From NCBI RefSeq assembly GCF_015482775.1, contig NZ_CP058214.1, forward strand, positions 1,612,001-1,676,000: 64,000 nt of DNA. Direction: 5' to 3'. The position numbers and the translations under genes were made by a program. Every line of letters begins with the position of its first letter. The first letter of the stretch is position 1. The DNA is from Kaustia mangrovi (GTDB lineage Bacteria > Pseudomonadota > Alphaproteobacteria > Rhizobiales > Im1). Below, one piece after another: positions 11,813 through 20,804 of this stretch. The notes under the pieces were generated by a model. It did no database searches, was not told the DNA's origin, and saw only the letters and a program-made list of their open reading frames with translations.

Positions 11813-13261
11813 CTAGATATTTTTTTCCCGCCTACGTTGTACGGACGACGGAATCCCCAGCGCCTCGCGGTACTTGGCCACCGTCCGCCGCGCAATATCG
11901 ATTCCCGTCGCGCGCAGGAGTTCCACGATCCGGTCGTCGGACAGGATCTCACCCGGCTTCTCCGCGTCGATGAGCGCCTTGATCCGGTGACGGACGGCCT
12001 CCGCGGAATGGGCCTCGCCGCCCTCCGCCGACGCAATCGCGGCGGTGAAGAAGTATTTCAGCTCGAAGATGCCGCGCGGGGTGGAGACATATTTGTTGGC
12101 GGTGACGCGGCTGACCGTGGATTCGTGCATCTCGATGGCATCCGCGACGGTCCGCAGATTGAGCGGGCGCAGATGTTCCACGCCGTGCACCAGGAAGGCG
12201 TCCTGCTGGCGCACGATCTCGCGCGCGACCTTGAGGATCGTGCGCGCCCGCTGCTCCAGGCTCTTCACCAGCCAGTTGGCATTGGCGTAGCACTCCGACA
12301 GATAGACCTTGTCCTCCTCGCGCGCGGTGCGGCTGACATTCGCGTAATACTGGTTGTTGATCAGCACGCGCGGCAGGGTCTCGCTGTTCAGCTCCACGAT
12401 CCAGGACCCGTCCGGCGCGGCGCGCACGAAGACATCCGGCACGACGGGATGCACGACGACCGATCCGTAGGCGTTGCCGGGCTTGGGGTTCAGCCGGCGC
12501 AGCTCCGCCACCATCGCCTTCAGGTCGTCCATGTCGACGCCGCAGACCTTCCTCAGCGCCGCGAAATCGCGCCGGGCGAGGAGCTCCAGATTGTCGACCA
12601 GCGCGGCCATGGCGGGATCGTAGCGGTCCTGCTCCACAAGCTGGATCGCCAGGCACTCCTTGAGATTGCGCGCGAACACGCCGGGCGGGTCGCATTGCTG
12701 CATGGTGCCCAGCACCCGCTCCACCGCCTCGCGCGAGGCGCCGAGCGTCTGCGCGACGGTGTCGATATCGGCGGCCAGGTAGCCCGCATCGTCGAGCATG
12801 CCGATCAGATGGACGCCGATCAGCCGGTCGGACGGGTCGGTGATGGCGATGGCAAGCTGTTCGGAGAGATATTCCGCCAGGGTGATCTGATGGCTGACCG
12901 TGGCCTCGAGCCCCGTCTCGCCGCCGGCCTGCCCGGACGGCCTCAGCGAGCTCCAGCCCGGATCGCCGCTCTCGCCGTAGGGCGCGCCCGCATCGCCGGA
13001 GCCATAGGTCTCGCCCGTGTCGCCGGCCGGCGTCTCCGTGCCCTCGCGCGCGTCGTCCGGGGCCGCCGCCTCCGCAGGCTCGGCCGGCGCGTCCGCGACA
13101 GTCTCGTCGCTTTCCAGGAGCGGATTGCGCTCCAGCTCGGTTTCCACATAGGCGGAGAGGTCGAGATTCGACATCTGCAACAGGCGGATCGCCTGCTGCA
13201 ACTGCGGCGTCATGACCAGGGTCTGTCCCTGGCGCAGTTCGAGCGTCGGCTTCAGTGCCAT
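11813..13261 (-). CDS. rpoN: RNA polymerase sigma-54 factor
   Basis: A 482-residue sigma-54 factor. Region I is the Gln/Leu-rich N-terminus (LELRQGQTLVMTPQLQQAIRLLQM), which contacts activator ATPases. Region II is an acidic linker (about 48-110, rich in Asp, Glu, Ala and Gly). Region III carries the core-binding and DNA-binding domains, ending with the RpoN box ARRTVAKYRE (457-466) that reads the -24 element. It directs nitrogen, motility and other activator-dependent genes. It lies 82 bp after lptB and precedes hpf and ptsN. IHF, its usual DNA-bending partner, is partly encoded at 939-1223. Confidence 0.97.
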   Translation of the reverse strand: MALKPTLELRQGQTLVMTPQLQQAIRLLQMSNLDLSAYVETELERNPLLESDETVADAPAEPAEAAAPDDAREGTETPAGDTGETYGSGDAGAPYGESGDPGWSSLRPSGQAGGETGLEATVSHQITLAEYLSEQLAIAITDPSDRLIGVHLIGMLDDAGYLAADIDTVAQTLGASREAVERVLGTMQQCDPPGVFARNLKECLAIQLVEQDRYDPAMAALVDNLELLARRDFAALRKVCGVDMDDLKAMVAELRRLNPKPGNAYGSVVVHPVVPDVFVRAAPDGSWIVELNSETLPRVLINNQYYANVSRTAREEDKVYLSECYANANWLVKSLEQRARTILKVAREIVRQQDAFLVHGVEHLRPLNLRTVADAIEMHESTVSRVTANKYVSTPRGIFELKYFFTAAIASAEGGEAHSAEAVRHRIKALIDAEKPGEILSDDRIVELLRATGIDIARRTVAKYREALGIPSSVQRRREKNI

Positions 13262-13342
13262 CGCCTGTGATCGGCCGGCGGTATCGGCGGTCCGGCATAT
13301 CGCGACGGCGCGGCCATGGCCTGGACACCGTCGGCCGGCATC

Positions 13343-14188
13343 CTACAGCGTGAATTGCTCGCCGAGATAGAGCCGCCGAACCTCCCTGTTGCGGACGATC
13401 TCGTCCGGCTCACCCTCCATCAGGACCCGACCTTCGTGAATGATGAGGGCTCTGTCGATGAGTTCGAGCGTTTCTCGCACGTTGTGATCTGTAATAAGCA
13501 CCCCGATTCCCCGAGCGGTGAGGTGACGCACCAGTTCGCGTATATCACCGATCGCAATGGGGTCAATCCCGGCGAAGGGCTCGTCGAGGAGCATGAAACG
13601 AGGTCTGGCTGCCAGGGCTCGCGCAATTTCAACTCGTCGGCGCTCGCCACCAGATAGTGCCACAGCCGGCGTACTTCGCAAATGTGCGATCGCAAATTCA
13701 TCGAGCAGCCCTCTAAGGACGCTTTCGCGCTTGTCCCGGCTGCGCTCCGTCAGCTCCAGGATGGCACGAATGTTCTCCTCCACCGTGAGGCCGCGGAATA
13801 CGGATGCTTCCTGGGGCAGATAGCCGATGCCGAGCCGTGCCCGGCGATACATCGGCAGATGCGTGATATCGTCCCCGTCGAGCTCTATGGACCCGTAATC
13901 GGCGGCGATCAGACCGGTAATCATGTAGAATACCGTGGTCTTGCCCGCGCCGTTGGGCCCCAGAAGTCCCACAGCCTCGCCTCGTCGAACGGAGAGAGAG
14001 ACACCGCGCACAACGGGACGGCGTTTGTAGCTCTTGCCGAGCGAGTGCGCGACAAGGCCCTGAGCGTCGGCGGCCCGTTCCTCCTCGGTGGGCTCCACCT
14101 GGAGGAACTCCTCCACATAGTGCTCAGCGCCGCGGTGACCGTTGCCTCCGGATCTCACACCAAGTTTGCCCAAGTCGCTCCGTTCCAC
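13343..14188 (-). CDS. lptB: LPS export ABC transporter ATP-binding protein LptB
   Basis: A 281-residue ABC ATPase that powers LPS extraction by LptFG. Walker A is GPNGAGKTT (77-85), the signature LSGGE (178-182) and Walker B FMLLDEP (198-204); GVLITDHNVRETL is the H-loop region typical of LptB. The protein has about 45 residues before the ABC domain, longer than enterobacterial LptB. The start given is a GTG at 14188, and a later GTG near residue 25 is possible. Third codon positions look more A/T-rich than in flanking genes. It follows lptA after 86 bp. Confidence 0.94.
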   Translation of the reverse strand: MERSDLGKLGVRSGGNGHRGAEHYVEEFLQVEPTEEERAADAQGLVAHSLGKSYKRRPVVRGVSLSVRRGEAVGLLGPNGAGKTTVFYMITGLIAADYGSIELDGDDITHLPMYRRARLGIGYLPQEASVFRGLTVEENIRAILELTERSRDKRESVLRGLLDEFAIAHLRSTPAVALSGGERRRVEIARALAARPRFMLLDEPFAGIDPIAIGDIRELVRHLTARGIGVLITDHNVRETLELIDRALIIHEGRVLMEGEPDEIVRNREVRRLYLGEQFTL

Positions 14189-14274
14189 GTCATTACCGCC
14201 CGGTTAGATTAATTTTTGGTGAAGCCGCCCGCGGCCGGGCACTGTCTCCCGGGCCGGACGGCGTCTGCCGTGCA

Positions 14275-14796
14275 TCATTCCGGGATGAACCGGCCCTTGA
14301 CGCGCCCGCCCGTCATCTGGCTTTCGCCGGTATCGAGATTGATGAAGAGCTTCTTGCCCGTCAGCACGGTGTCGCCCTGCGTCACCTCGACGTCGTCGCC
14401 CAGCGTGACCGTATTCGCATCCACGTCCATCCGCGCCCACTGGCCGCGGATCACCTGGTCGCCGCTGGTGATGACCACATTGCCCTTGGCATTGAGGAAC
14501 TTCGCGTTGTTGAGCGAGTCCACATATTCGACCACGAGTTCGTTGCTCGTCAGGTTCACCTTGCCGCGCGTGGCCTCGACATGGCCGTTGAGCACGATGT
14601 GCTCCTTGTCGCGATCCACCTTCATGCTGTCGGCGGCGAAATCGACGGTCCTGGCCGTATTGCCGGCCTCCTTGAGACCCGTCGTGTCGACGGCCTGCGC
14701 CGCGGCCGGGCCGGCAAGCCCCGCCGGAAGCGCCATGCCGAGCGCGCACAATCCGGCAACCAGAGCCACCGGTGCGAAATGCGTCTTGCCTCTCAT
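14275..14796 (-). CDS. lptA: Lipopolysaccharide transport periplasmic protein LptA
   Basis: A 173-residue OstA-like beta-jellyroll protein that forms the periplasmic bridge for LPS between LptC and LptD. A Sec signal peptide (1-35) ends with AAAQA. The repeating beta strands include VDFAADSMKVDRDKEH, VVITSGDQVIRGQWA and VEVTQGDTVLTGKKLFI. The start is the ATG at 14796, preceded by CAGGGGG; an in-frame ATG at 14829 is possible but lies in the lptC junction. The stop of lptC is 36 bp upstream, so the two are co-transcribed. Confidence 0.9.
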   Translation of the reverse strand: MRGKTHFAPVALVAGLCALGMALPAGLAGPAAAQAVDTTGLKEAGNTARTVDFAADSMKVDRDKEHIVLNGHVEATRGKVNLTSNELVVEYVDSLNNAKFLNAKGNVVITSGDQVIRGQWARMDVDANTVTLGDDVEVTQGDTVLTGKKLFINLDTGESQMTGGRVKGRFIPE

Positions 14797-14832
14797 CGAG
14801 CCCCCTGCGGACGATCTATCCCACATCATGCC

Positions 14833-15537
14833 TCACTGCGAGTCCTGCTTGCCCCTGTCGCCCGAGACCGTCCCGCGCACCGTATTCAAGAACAGAATCT
14901 TCCGCCCGTCATCCCAGATCTCGATGCCCCGGGCATGAATCGTCCCGTCGGAGAACACCACGTCGACGGGCTCCTCGGAGCGCAGACGCCAGTTCTTGAG
15001 CAGGATCTGCGCCTTGTCGAGCTGGGCGGTATACTGCCCGGTGCTGGTGAGCCGGACATTGCCGGACAGGTCGAGCGTGTCGCTCTCGCTGTCATAGACA
15101 CCGTCGTCGGCGACGATCGCCAGGAGGTCGCCGCTGCCCTTGAGCTTCAGCTCGCCGCGCACCGCTTCGAGGTAGACGATATTGGGCTCCGTCTCGCTCT
15201 GGCGTGCGCTCTTGGCGGTCACCTCATAGGCCTGGTTCTCCCGGTCGAAGCCCGTGAAGCGCGGCTTCTGGATCTCCAGGCTGTCGGCCGGCGGCGTCGC
15301 CCGGTCCTCCGCCGGCATCTTCGGCACGGTCCCGTCGAACATGCCGAGCTGGACGAGGAAGAAGACGACCAGCCCGACAAGCGCCGCCGTCAGCGCCCAT
15401 GCCATGAAGCGGGCCCGCCGGATCATCCCGCCCGTACGGCCGGCCGCAGGCGTCCGCCTGTCCGGCGCGGACGCGGAATGAGGTGTCTTCACCTGCGGAT
15501 TGGTCGCAACCATGTCGAGACCGCCTGAACGCCGCAT
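14833..15537 (-). CDS. lptC: LPS export system protein LptC
   Basis: A 234-residue bitopic protein. The N-terminal cytoplasmic part (about 1-42) is Pro/Arg-rich, a single transmembrane helix spans about 45-65, and the periplasmic OstA-like domain follows. It accepts LPS from LptBFG and passes it to LptA. The family is poorly conserved; identification relies on the anchor plus jellyroll pattern (VYDSESDTLDLSGNVRLTS and the like) and on its position between rnd and lptA. ATG 15513 is an alternative start. Confidence 0.85.
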   Translation of the reverse strand: MRRSGGLDMVATNPQVKTPHSASAPDRRTPAAGRTGGMIRRARFMAWALTAALVGLVVFFLVQLGMFDGTVPKMPAEDRATPPADSLEIQKPRFTGFDRENQAYEVTAKSARQSETEPNIVYLEAVRGELKLKGSGDLLAIVADDGVYDSESDTLDLSGNVRLTSTGQYTAQLDKAQILLKNWRLRSEEPVDVVFSDGTIHARGIEIWDDGRKILFLNTVRGTVSGDRGKQDSQ

Positions 15538-15621
15538 CCCCTCGCCTGCCCGGATATTCCCGATATCCCGCGGCGCCGACGCGGCCCGTTACACGAGCTT
15601 TCCGTGCAAATCTGCACCGGA

Positions 15622-16233
15622 CTAATGTGTAAATATGTCCTCTTCGCTCCATCCGGCAAGGTCAAGCGTTGCGCGGACAGGCAGAAAACCGAAGCAGGCG
15701 GCGGCAATTTCCGCCCGCCCCTCGCGCTCCAGCAGCCCGTCGAGCCGGGCTTTCAGCTCGTGCAGATAGAGCACGTCGGAGGCCGCATAGTGCTGCTGCG
15801 CCTTCGTCAGTTCCTCAGCGCCCCAGTCGGAGCTCTGCTGCTGCTTGGACAGATCCACCCCGAGCAGCTCTCGGCACAGATCCTTCAGCCCGTGGCGGTC
15901 GGTATAGGTGCGCACGAGCTTGGAGGCGATCTTCGTACAGTACACCGGCCTCGTATCCGCGCCCAGATAATGGCGGAGCACGGCGACGTCGAAGCGGGCA
16001 TAGTGGAACAGCTTCACCACGCCCTCGTCCTCCAGCATGGCCTTCAGATTGGGCGCCTCGAAGCGCGTCGGATCGATCTGGACCAGATGGGCCGTGCCGT
16101 CGCCGCTGGAGAGCTGGACGAGGCACAGGCGGTCGCGATGCGGGTTCAGCCCGAGCGTCTCGGTGTCGACCGCCACGGCAGCGCCAAGATCCAGTGATGC
16201 GGGGATGTCGCCCTTATGGAGCGTGATCTTCAT
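15622..16233 (-). CDS. rnd: Ribonuclease D family 3'-5' exonuclease (short form)
   Basis: A 203-residue DEDDy exonuclease domain without the C-terminal HRDC domains of E. coli RNase D, as in most alphaproteobacterial versions at this locus. Catalytic residues: Asp23 and Glu25 in AVDTETLGL, the Asp of FHYARFDVAVL, and Tyr/Asp in HYAASDVLYLHEL. The start is the ATG at 16233 (MKITLHKGDIP); upstream in-frame ATGs read into the tRNA-Leu flank. It probably trims tRNA or other small RNA 3' ends. It heads the rnd-lptC-lptA-lptB cluster. Confidence 0.9.
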   Translation of the reverse strand: MKITLHKGDIPASLDLGAAVAVDTETLGLNPHRDRLCLVQLSSGDGTAHLVQIDPTRFEAPNLKAMLEDEGVVKLFHYARFDVAVLRHYLGADTRPVYCTKIASKLVRTYTDRHGLKDLCRELLGVDLSKQQQSSDWGAEELTKAQQHYAASDVLYLHELKARLDGLLEREGRAEIAAACFGFLPVRATLDLAGWSEEDIFTH

Positions 16234-16310
16234 GGCTGCCGGACTGCCTCGGCAGAGGCGCTCCGGAGCCGGCGGCTCGGCCCGCCATCGCCGGAGAGCG
16301 TGAGAAAACA

Positions 16311-16397
16311 TGGTGCCCAGGAGAAGACTCGAACTTCCACGGGGTTGCCCCCACTAGCACCTGAAGCTAGCGCGTCTACCAATTCCGCCACCTGGGC
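16311..16397 (-). tRNA. tRNA-Leu (anticodon CAG)
   Basis: An 87-nt class II tRNA with encoded CCA. The acceptor GCCCAGG pairs with CCTGGGC, the anticodon stem is CTAGC/GCTAG, and the loop TTCAGGT gives CAG. The long variable arm (TGGGGGCAACCCCG) is typical of leucine tRNAs, and the T-loop contains GTTCGAGTC. It reads CUG, a dominant leucine codon here. Confidence 0.96.
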
Positions 16398-16645
16398 ATC
16401 GTGGGCGATGACATAGTGGCATCCGGGCATCATTGTCAACTCGTCTCGCAACATTCCCCGCCGATCGTTTCCGCCCGCCCCACGACAGAGCGTCTCAAGG
16501 CCCGCTTGGCGGTTGCTGGCGGCGCACGAGCATTGCATTCTCGCGCGAGACCGGTAAAACGCCGGACAAGGCGAACAGACACCCCGGGCCCCGTCGGCAC
16601 GCGGCACGGCCCGGGCGGCAAGACTTGAATGAGGATCCTCGCAAA

Positions 16646-17617
16646 GTGGCCCAGACGTCCGACAAGCTGGTAACCATCATCGGCGGCTCCGGTTTCCTCG
16701 GCAGCCATATCGTGCGCGCGCTGGCCAAGCGCGGTTACAGGATCCGCGTCGGCGTGCGCCGCCCGGACACGGCCGGCCACCTCCTGCCGCTCGGCATGGT
16801 CGGCCAGATCATGCCGGTCCAGGCGAATGTACGCTATCCCGCATCGGTCGCGGCGGCCTGCGCCGGCGCCGACGCGGTCATCAATCTGGTGGGCGTCCTC
16901 GCCCCGTCCGGACGGCAGACCTTCGAGGCGGTCCATGTCTTCGGCGCGGAGGCGGTGGCCCGCGCCGCCCGCGAGGCCGGCGCGAAGACCATGCTCCATG
17001 TCTCCGCCATCGGCGCCGACCCCGAATCGCCGGCCGAATACGGCCGCACCAAGGCCGAGGGCGAGGCCCGCGTGCGCCAGGAGTTCCCGGAGGCGACCGT
17101 GTTCCGGCCCTCCATCGTGTTCGGCCCGGAGGATTCCTTCTTCAACCGATTCGCCGCCATGGCCCGCTTCTCGCCCGTCCTGCCGCTCATCGGCGGAGGC
17201 CACACGCGCTTCCAGCCCGTCTTCGTGGGCGACATCGCCAGGGCGGCGGCCGCGGTCGTGGACGGCGCGGAGACCGGCGGCAAGCCCTACGAGCTCGGCG
17301 GCCCGGAGGTCCTGACCTTCCGGGAGCTCATGGAGTTCATGCTGAAGACCATCCGGCGCAAGCGCGTCCTCATGCCGGTCCCGTTCCGGCTCGCGCGGCT
17401 CCAGGCGAGCCTCCTCCAGCTCCTGCCCAACCCGCTCCTGACCGTCGACCAGGTGACCATGCTGGAGCGGGACAATGTGGTCGGCGACGCGGCCCTGAAC
17501 GAGCACCGCACCTTCGAAGCCTTCGACATCGCCCCGCGCGCCATCGAGGCCATCGTGCCGGACTATCTCGTCCGCTTCCGCCGCACGGGACAGTACGAAC
17601 CGCCCCAGCGGGACTAG
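16646..17617 (+). CDS. Complex I NDUFA9-like NAD(P)-binding protein (atypical SDR)
   Basis: A 323-residue extended/atypical short-chain dehydrogenase. The Rossmann motif is GGSGFLG (13-19), followed by NLVGVL and a YGRTKAEGE segment carrying the Tyr-x-x-x-Lys pair. It resembles the bacterial relatives of mitochondrial complex I accessory subunit NDUFA9; a complex I role in bacteria is not established. The start is the GTG at 16646 because the Rossmann fold begins right after it and GAGGA lies 10 bp upstream; the longer open frame would run back into the tRNA-Leu region. Convergent with uppP across a palindromic repeat. Confidence 0.87.
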   Translation: MAQTSDKLVTIIGGSGFLGSHIVRALAKRGYRIRVGVRRPDTAGHLLPLGMVGQIMPVQANVRYPASVAAACAGADAVINLVGVLAPSGRQTFEAVHVFGAEAVARAAREAGAKTMLHVSAIGADPESPAEYGRTKAEGEARVRQEFPEATVFRPSIVFGPEDSFFNRFAAMARFSPVLPLIGGGHTRFQPVFVGDIARAAAAVVDGAETGGKPYELGGPEVLTFRELMEFMLKTIRRKRVLMPVPFRLARLQASLLQLLPNPLLTVDQVTMLERDNVVGDAALNEHRTFEAFDIAPRAIEAIVPDYLVRFRRTGQYEPPQRD

Positions 17618-17625
17618 CGGCGCCC

Positions 17626-17742
17626 GCACCGGCCCGCTCCCCCACGAGTCCTTGCGTTTAGAACGGCACCGGCCCGCTCCCCCACCCGGCCACCCATAAA
17701 TCATGATCCCGTGGGTGGCCGGGCGGGGGAGCGGGCCGGGGC
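17626..17742. repeat. GC-rich intergenic palindrome: one full copy plus a preceding half-copy
   Basis: Left arm 17666-17696 and right arm 17712-17742 are inverted repeats that agree at 29 of 31 positions, separated by a 15-nt loop containing AAATCATGAT. A second left half-arm (GCACCGGCCCGCTCCCCCAC) occurs at 17626-17645. It lies between the convergent NDUFA9-like gene and uppP, and may act as a bidirectional terminator or REP-type element. Related copies are at 18596-18683 and 10290-10320. Confidence 0.85.
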
Positions 17743-17763
17743 CGCTGCAGCAAAAGACACTAC

Positions 17764-18567
17764 TCAGCCCATATAGAGCACGCCCAGCAGCACGATGCCG
17801 AGTGCCACCCTGTAGAGCACGAAGACCAGCATGCTCGTGCGCCGCAGGAGCGCCATCATGGCAGCGATCGAGGCGAGCGCGGCGACGAAGCTCAGCCCCG
17901 CCCCCATCACGGCGCCGGCCTGCAGCGCGACATCGCCGCTGCGCGCGAGCTCCACGCCGATGGCGAGACCGGCGCCAAGAATGGTCGGGATCGACAGCAG
18001 CATGGAGAACCGCGCCGCCTCCGTGCGCTCGTAGCCGAGCCAGCGCGCCATGGTCATGGTCACCCCCGACCGGCTCGCGCCCGGCAGGATGGAGAAGATC
18101 TGCGAGAGGCCGACCAGTATGGCATCGCCCCAGCCCATGTCCTTCATCCGCCGGTCGAGCGCACCGCCGCGGTCGGCGATGTAGAGCAGCACGGCGAAGA
18201 CCAGATTGGCCCAGGCGATGACGGCGAGCGTGCGCACGCTGTCGAGCAGGCCGGAGCTCATGACGAGGAAGCCCACCACGACGATGGGCACCGTCGCCGC
18301 GGCGAGATAGAGCAGCAGCCGCGCGCGCGCCGTGAGCCGCCCGCGCAGGAGGTCGAGGAGCCCCATCGCGAGCTCCAGCACGTCGCGCCAGAAATAGATC
18401 ATCACCGCAAGGAGGCTGCCCACATGGATCGCCACATCGATCAGCGGGCCCTCGTCCGGCAGCACCGTGAGGAGGTGAACGAGGTTGAGATGCGCGCTGG
18501 AGCTGATCGGCAGGAACTCGGTGAGCCCCTGGATCAGCGCGAGGATGATGACCTGCTCGATTGTCAC
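17764..18567 (-). CDS. uppP: Undecaprenyl-diphosphatase (UppP/BacA)
   Basis: A 267-residue polytopic membrane enzyme (about eight hydrophobic segments) that dephosphorylates undecaprenyl pyrophosphate, recycling the carrier lipid for peptidoglycan and O-antigen. Both catalytic signatures are visible: [11 protein letters not shown] (17-27) and, in the middle, [12 protein letters not shown] with the essential Arg and Ser. The start is a GTG. Raised levels of this family confer bacitracin resistance. It is flanked on both sides by copies of the GC-rich palindrome. Confidence 0.95.
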   Translation of the reverse strand: MTIEQVIILALIQGLTEFLPISSSAHLNLVHLLTVLPDEGPLIDVAIHVGSLLAVMIYFWRDVLELAMGLLDLLRGRLTARARLLLYLAAATVPIVVVGFLVMSSGLLDSVRTLAVIAWANLVFAVLLYIADRGGALDRRMKDMGWGDAILVGLSQIFSILPGASRSGVTMTMARWLGYERTEAARFSMLLSIPTILGAGLAIGVELARSGDVALQAGAVMGAGLSFVAALASIAAMMALLRRTSMLVFVLYRVALGIVLLGVLYMG

Positions 18568-18595
18568 GGAACCCCGAACCTTTTCTGTTTTCGGG

Positions 18596-18683
18596 TTGCT
18601 GCGCCGGCCCGCACCCCCACCCGGCCACCCATGAGATCATGCTTGCCAGGGATGGCCGGGTGGGGGCGCGGGCCGGTGCAGCC
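18596..18683. repeat. GC-rich intergenic palindrome, full copy
   Basis: The left arm 18600-18630 (core GCCGGCCCGCACCCCCACCC) and right arm 18651-18683 are inverted repeats with a few mismatches around a 20-nt loop containing GAGATCATGC. The arms and the loop ATCATG match the 17666-17742 copy closely, so these are members of one repeat family. It lies directly upstream of uppP (minus strand). Confidence 0.85.
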
Positions 18684-18979
18684 AGAGAGCCGAATCGCTT
18701 GCCGCCTCCCCCTGAAGACTTCTATATCGGCGGCGGCAGGCGCGGCAACATGGCAGCGCATTGCGGAGATGGACCGTCCATATGGCCGTTTCCGGGCAGG
18801 GGCGACACGATCTGGCCGTATTCCGCTGGCATCAGCGCGCACATGCCCGATAGCCTCCGCCGGCCTCTTTGACGCATACTGGCGGCGCCACGATCCGCGA
18901 CAGACCTCGCCGGCGCGGATACGTGCGGGGGGCAGACCACGACACCATCCGGCGACCAGACGGCATGCACGGACCCTGA
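18684..18979. other. Intergenic region before the FzlA-like gene
   Basis: About 300 bp with no supported gene. It must contain promoters for the plus-strand FzlA-like/queG/SDR cluster, but no clear hexamers were found. Confidence 0.45.
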
Positions 18980-19669
18980 ATGCCCAAGCTCTACCACTTT
19001 CCGCTCGATCCGTTTTCCCGCCGCATCAGGCTGGCGCTCGGCGAATATGGCGCCGATGCCGAGCTGGTGGAGGAGCGCCCCTGGGAACAGCGCGAGGGCT
19101 TTCTCGCCCTCAACCCGGCGGGCGCGCTGCCCGTCATGGTCGACGACGACCGCACGGTGATCGCCGGCATCGAGGCGCTTTCGGAATATCTGGAGGAGAC
19201 GCGCGGCGCGAGGAACCGGGTCACGCTCCTCGGCGAGACACCCGCCGAGCGCGCGGAGACGCGCCGCCTCGTCGCCTGGTTCGACATCCGGTTCCATCGC
19301 GAGGTCGGCCGGCTCGTGCTCGGCGAGAAGGTGGAGAAGCGCTTCGCCAAGCCGGGACAGGGCGGCGGCGCGCCCCACATGAAGGCGGTACGCGTCGGCC
19401 TCAACAATATCCGCCACCATCTCGACTATATCGGCTTCCTGTCGGAGGCGCGGAACTGGCTGGCCGGCGACCGGCTGACCCATGCCGATCTCGCCGCGGC
19501 GGCGCATCTCTCCTGCATCGACTATCTGGGCGACGTGCCCTGGAGCGAGAACGCCGCAGCCAAGCAGTGGTACCAGCGCATCAAGTCCAGACCCTGCTTC
19601 CGCCCGCTGCTCGCCGACCACATTCGCGGCATGCCGCCGCCGCGGTTTTATGCGGATCTCGATTTCTGA
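18980..19669 (+). CDS. fzlA: Glutathione S-transferase-fold protein, FzlA-like
   Basis: A 229-residue GST-fold protein with an N-terminal thioredoxin-like half ([35 protein letters not shown]) and a C-terminal helical half ([16 protein letters not shown]). The N-terminal sequence and the adjacent queG match the locus of FzlA, the FtsZ-binding GST-like protein of Caulobacter needed for constriction. The name is therefore likely but not proven; a general GST is the alternative. The expected glutathione-activating residue is not obvious, consistent with a non-enzymatic role. The gene stops 17 bp before queG. Confidence 0.75.
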   Translation: MPKLYHFPLDPFSRRIRLALGEYGADAELVEERPWEQREGFLALNPAGALPVMVDDDRTVIAGIEALSEYLEETRGARNRVTLLGETPAERAETRRLVAWFDIRFHREVGRLVLGEKVEKRFAKPGQGGGAPHMKAVRVGLNNIRHHLDYIGFLSEARNWLAGDRLTHADLAAAAHLSCIDYLGDVPWSENAAAKQWYQRIKSRPCFRPLLADHIRGMPPPRFYADLDF

Positions 19670-19686
19670 GGTATCGTCCGCGCGCC

Positions 19687-20804
19687 ATGACGCAGGCGCT
19701 GAAACAGACCATTCGCGACCGCGCCCTGAAGGAAGGGTTCGACACGGTGGGCTTCGCCGCCGCCGACGCCATTCCCCATGCCGGGCAGGCGCTGGAGCGC
19801 TTCGTCGCCCAGGGCCGGCATGGCGACATGACCTGGATGGCGGAGACGGCGGAGCGGCGGGCGAGCCCCACCGCGCTGTGGCCGGATGCCCGCAGCGCCA
19901 TCATGCTGGGCATGAATTACGGCCCCGACATGGATCCGCTCGCGCGCCTTGAGGACAGGGCCCGCGGCGTGATCTCCGTCTATGCGCTCGGCCACGACTA
20001 CCACGACATCGTCAAGAAGCGGCTGAAGCGCGTGGCGCGCTGGCTCGCGGAGACCGAGGGCGCCGAGGTCAAGGTGTTCGTCGACACCGCGCCGCTCATG
20101 GAGAAGCCGCTCGCCCAGGCCGCCGCCCTCGGCTGGCAGGGCAAGCACACCAATCTCGTCTCGCGCGATTTCGGTTCCTGGCTGTTCCTCGGCGCGATCC
20201 TGACCAGCGCCGAGATCGCGCCCGATGCGCCGGAGACCGACCATTGCGGCCGCTGCCGCGCCTGCCTCGACATCTGCCCGACCGACGCCTTTCCGGCCCC
20301 TTACGAGCTCGATGCGCGGCGCTGCATCTCGTATCTCACCATCGAGCACAGGGGCCATATCCCGCTCGAGTACCGCAAGCCCATGGGCAACAGGATCTAT
20401 GGCTGCGACGATTGCCTGGCGGTATGCCCGTGGAACAAGTTCGCCCGGGCCGGGCACGAGGCGAAGCTCTCAGCCCGAGACGCGCTGCGCGGGCCCCGCC
20501 TCGCCGATCTCGCCGAGCTCGACGACGCGGCGTTCCGCGAGCTCTTCCGCGCCTCGCCGGTCAAGCGCACCGGGCGGGACCGCTTCGTGCGCAATGTGCT
20601 GATCGCCATCGGCAATTCGGGCGACCCGGCCCTTGCGGCCTGCGCGGAGCGGCGTCTCGGCGATGCCTCGGCGCTGGTGCGCGCCATGGGGTGTGGGCGC
20701 TCGGCGAGCTTGCGCCGGCGGAGCATTGTTCCGCGCTCGCGGCACACCATATGCCCGCCGAGACGGATGCGGCCGTTCTGGCCGAATGGAGGAGGATCGC
20801 ATGA
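19687..20804 (+). CDS. queG: Epoxyqueuosine reductase QueG, interrupted by a -1 frameshift near the C-terminus
   Basis: QueG reduces epoxyqueuosine to queuosine at tRNA position 34 using cobalamin and two [4Fe-4S] clusters. The N-terminal catalytic domain is intact, and both ferredoxin-type clusters are present: [12 protein letters not shown] starting at Cys187 and CDDCLAVCP at Cys240. At 20688-20691 (GGGG) the frame is lost. Adding one G gives [10 protein letters not shown], the expected HEAT-like C-terminus, which ends at 20804 in the other frame (about 372 residues in all). As written, translation would instead run on out of frame to 21435. The downstream SDR start overlaps the restored stop (ATGA). 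Confidence 0.88.
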
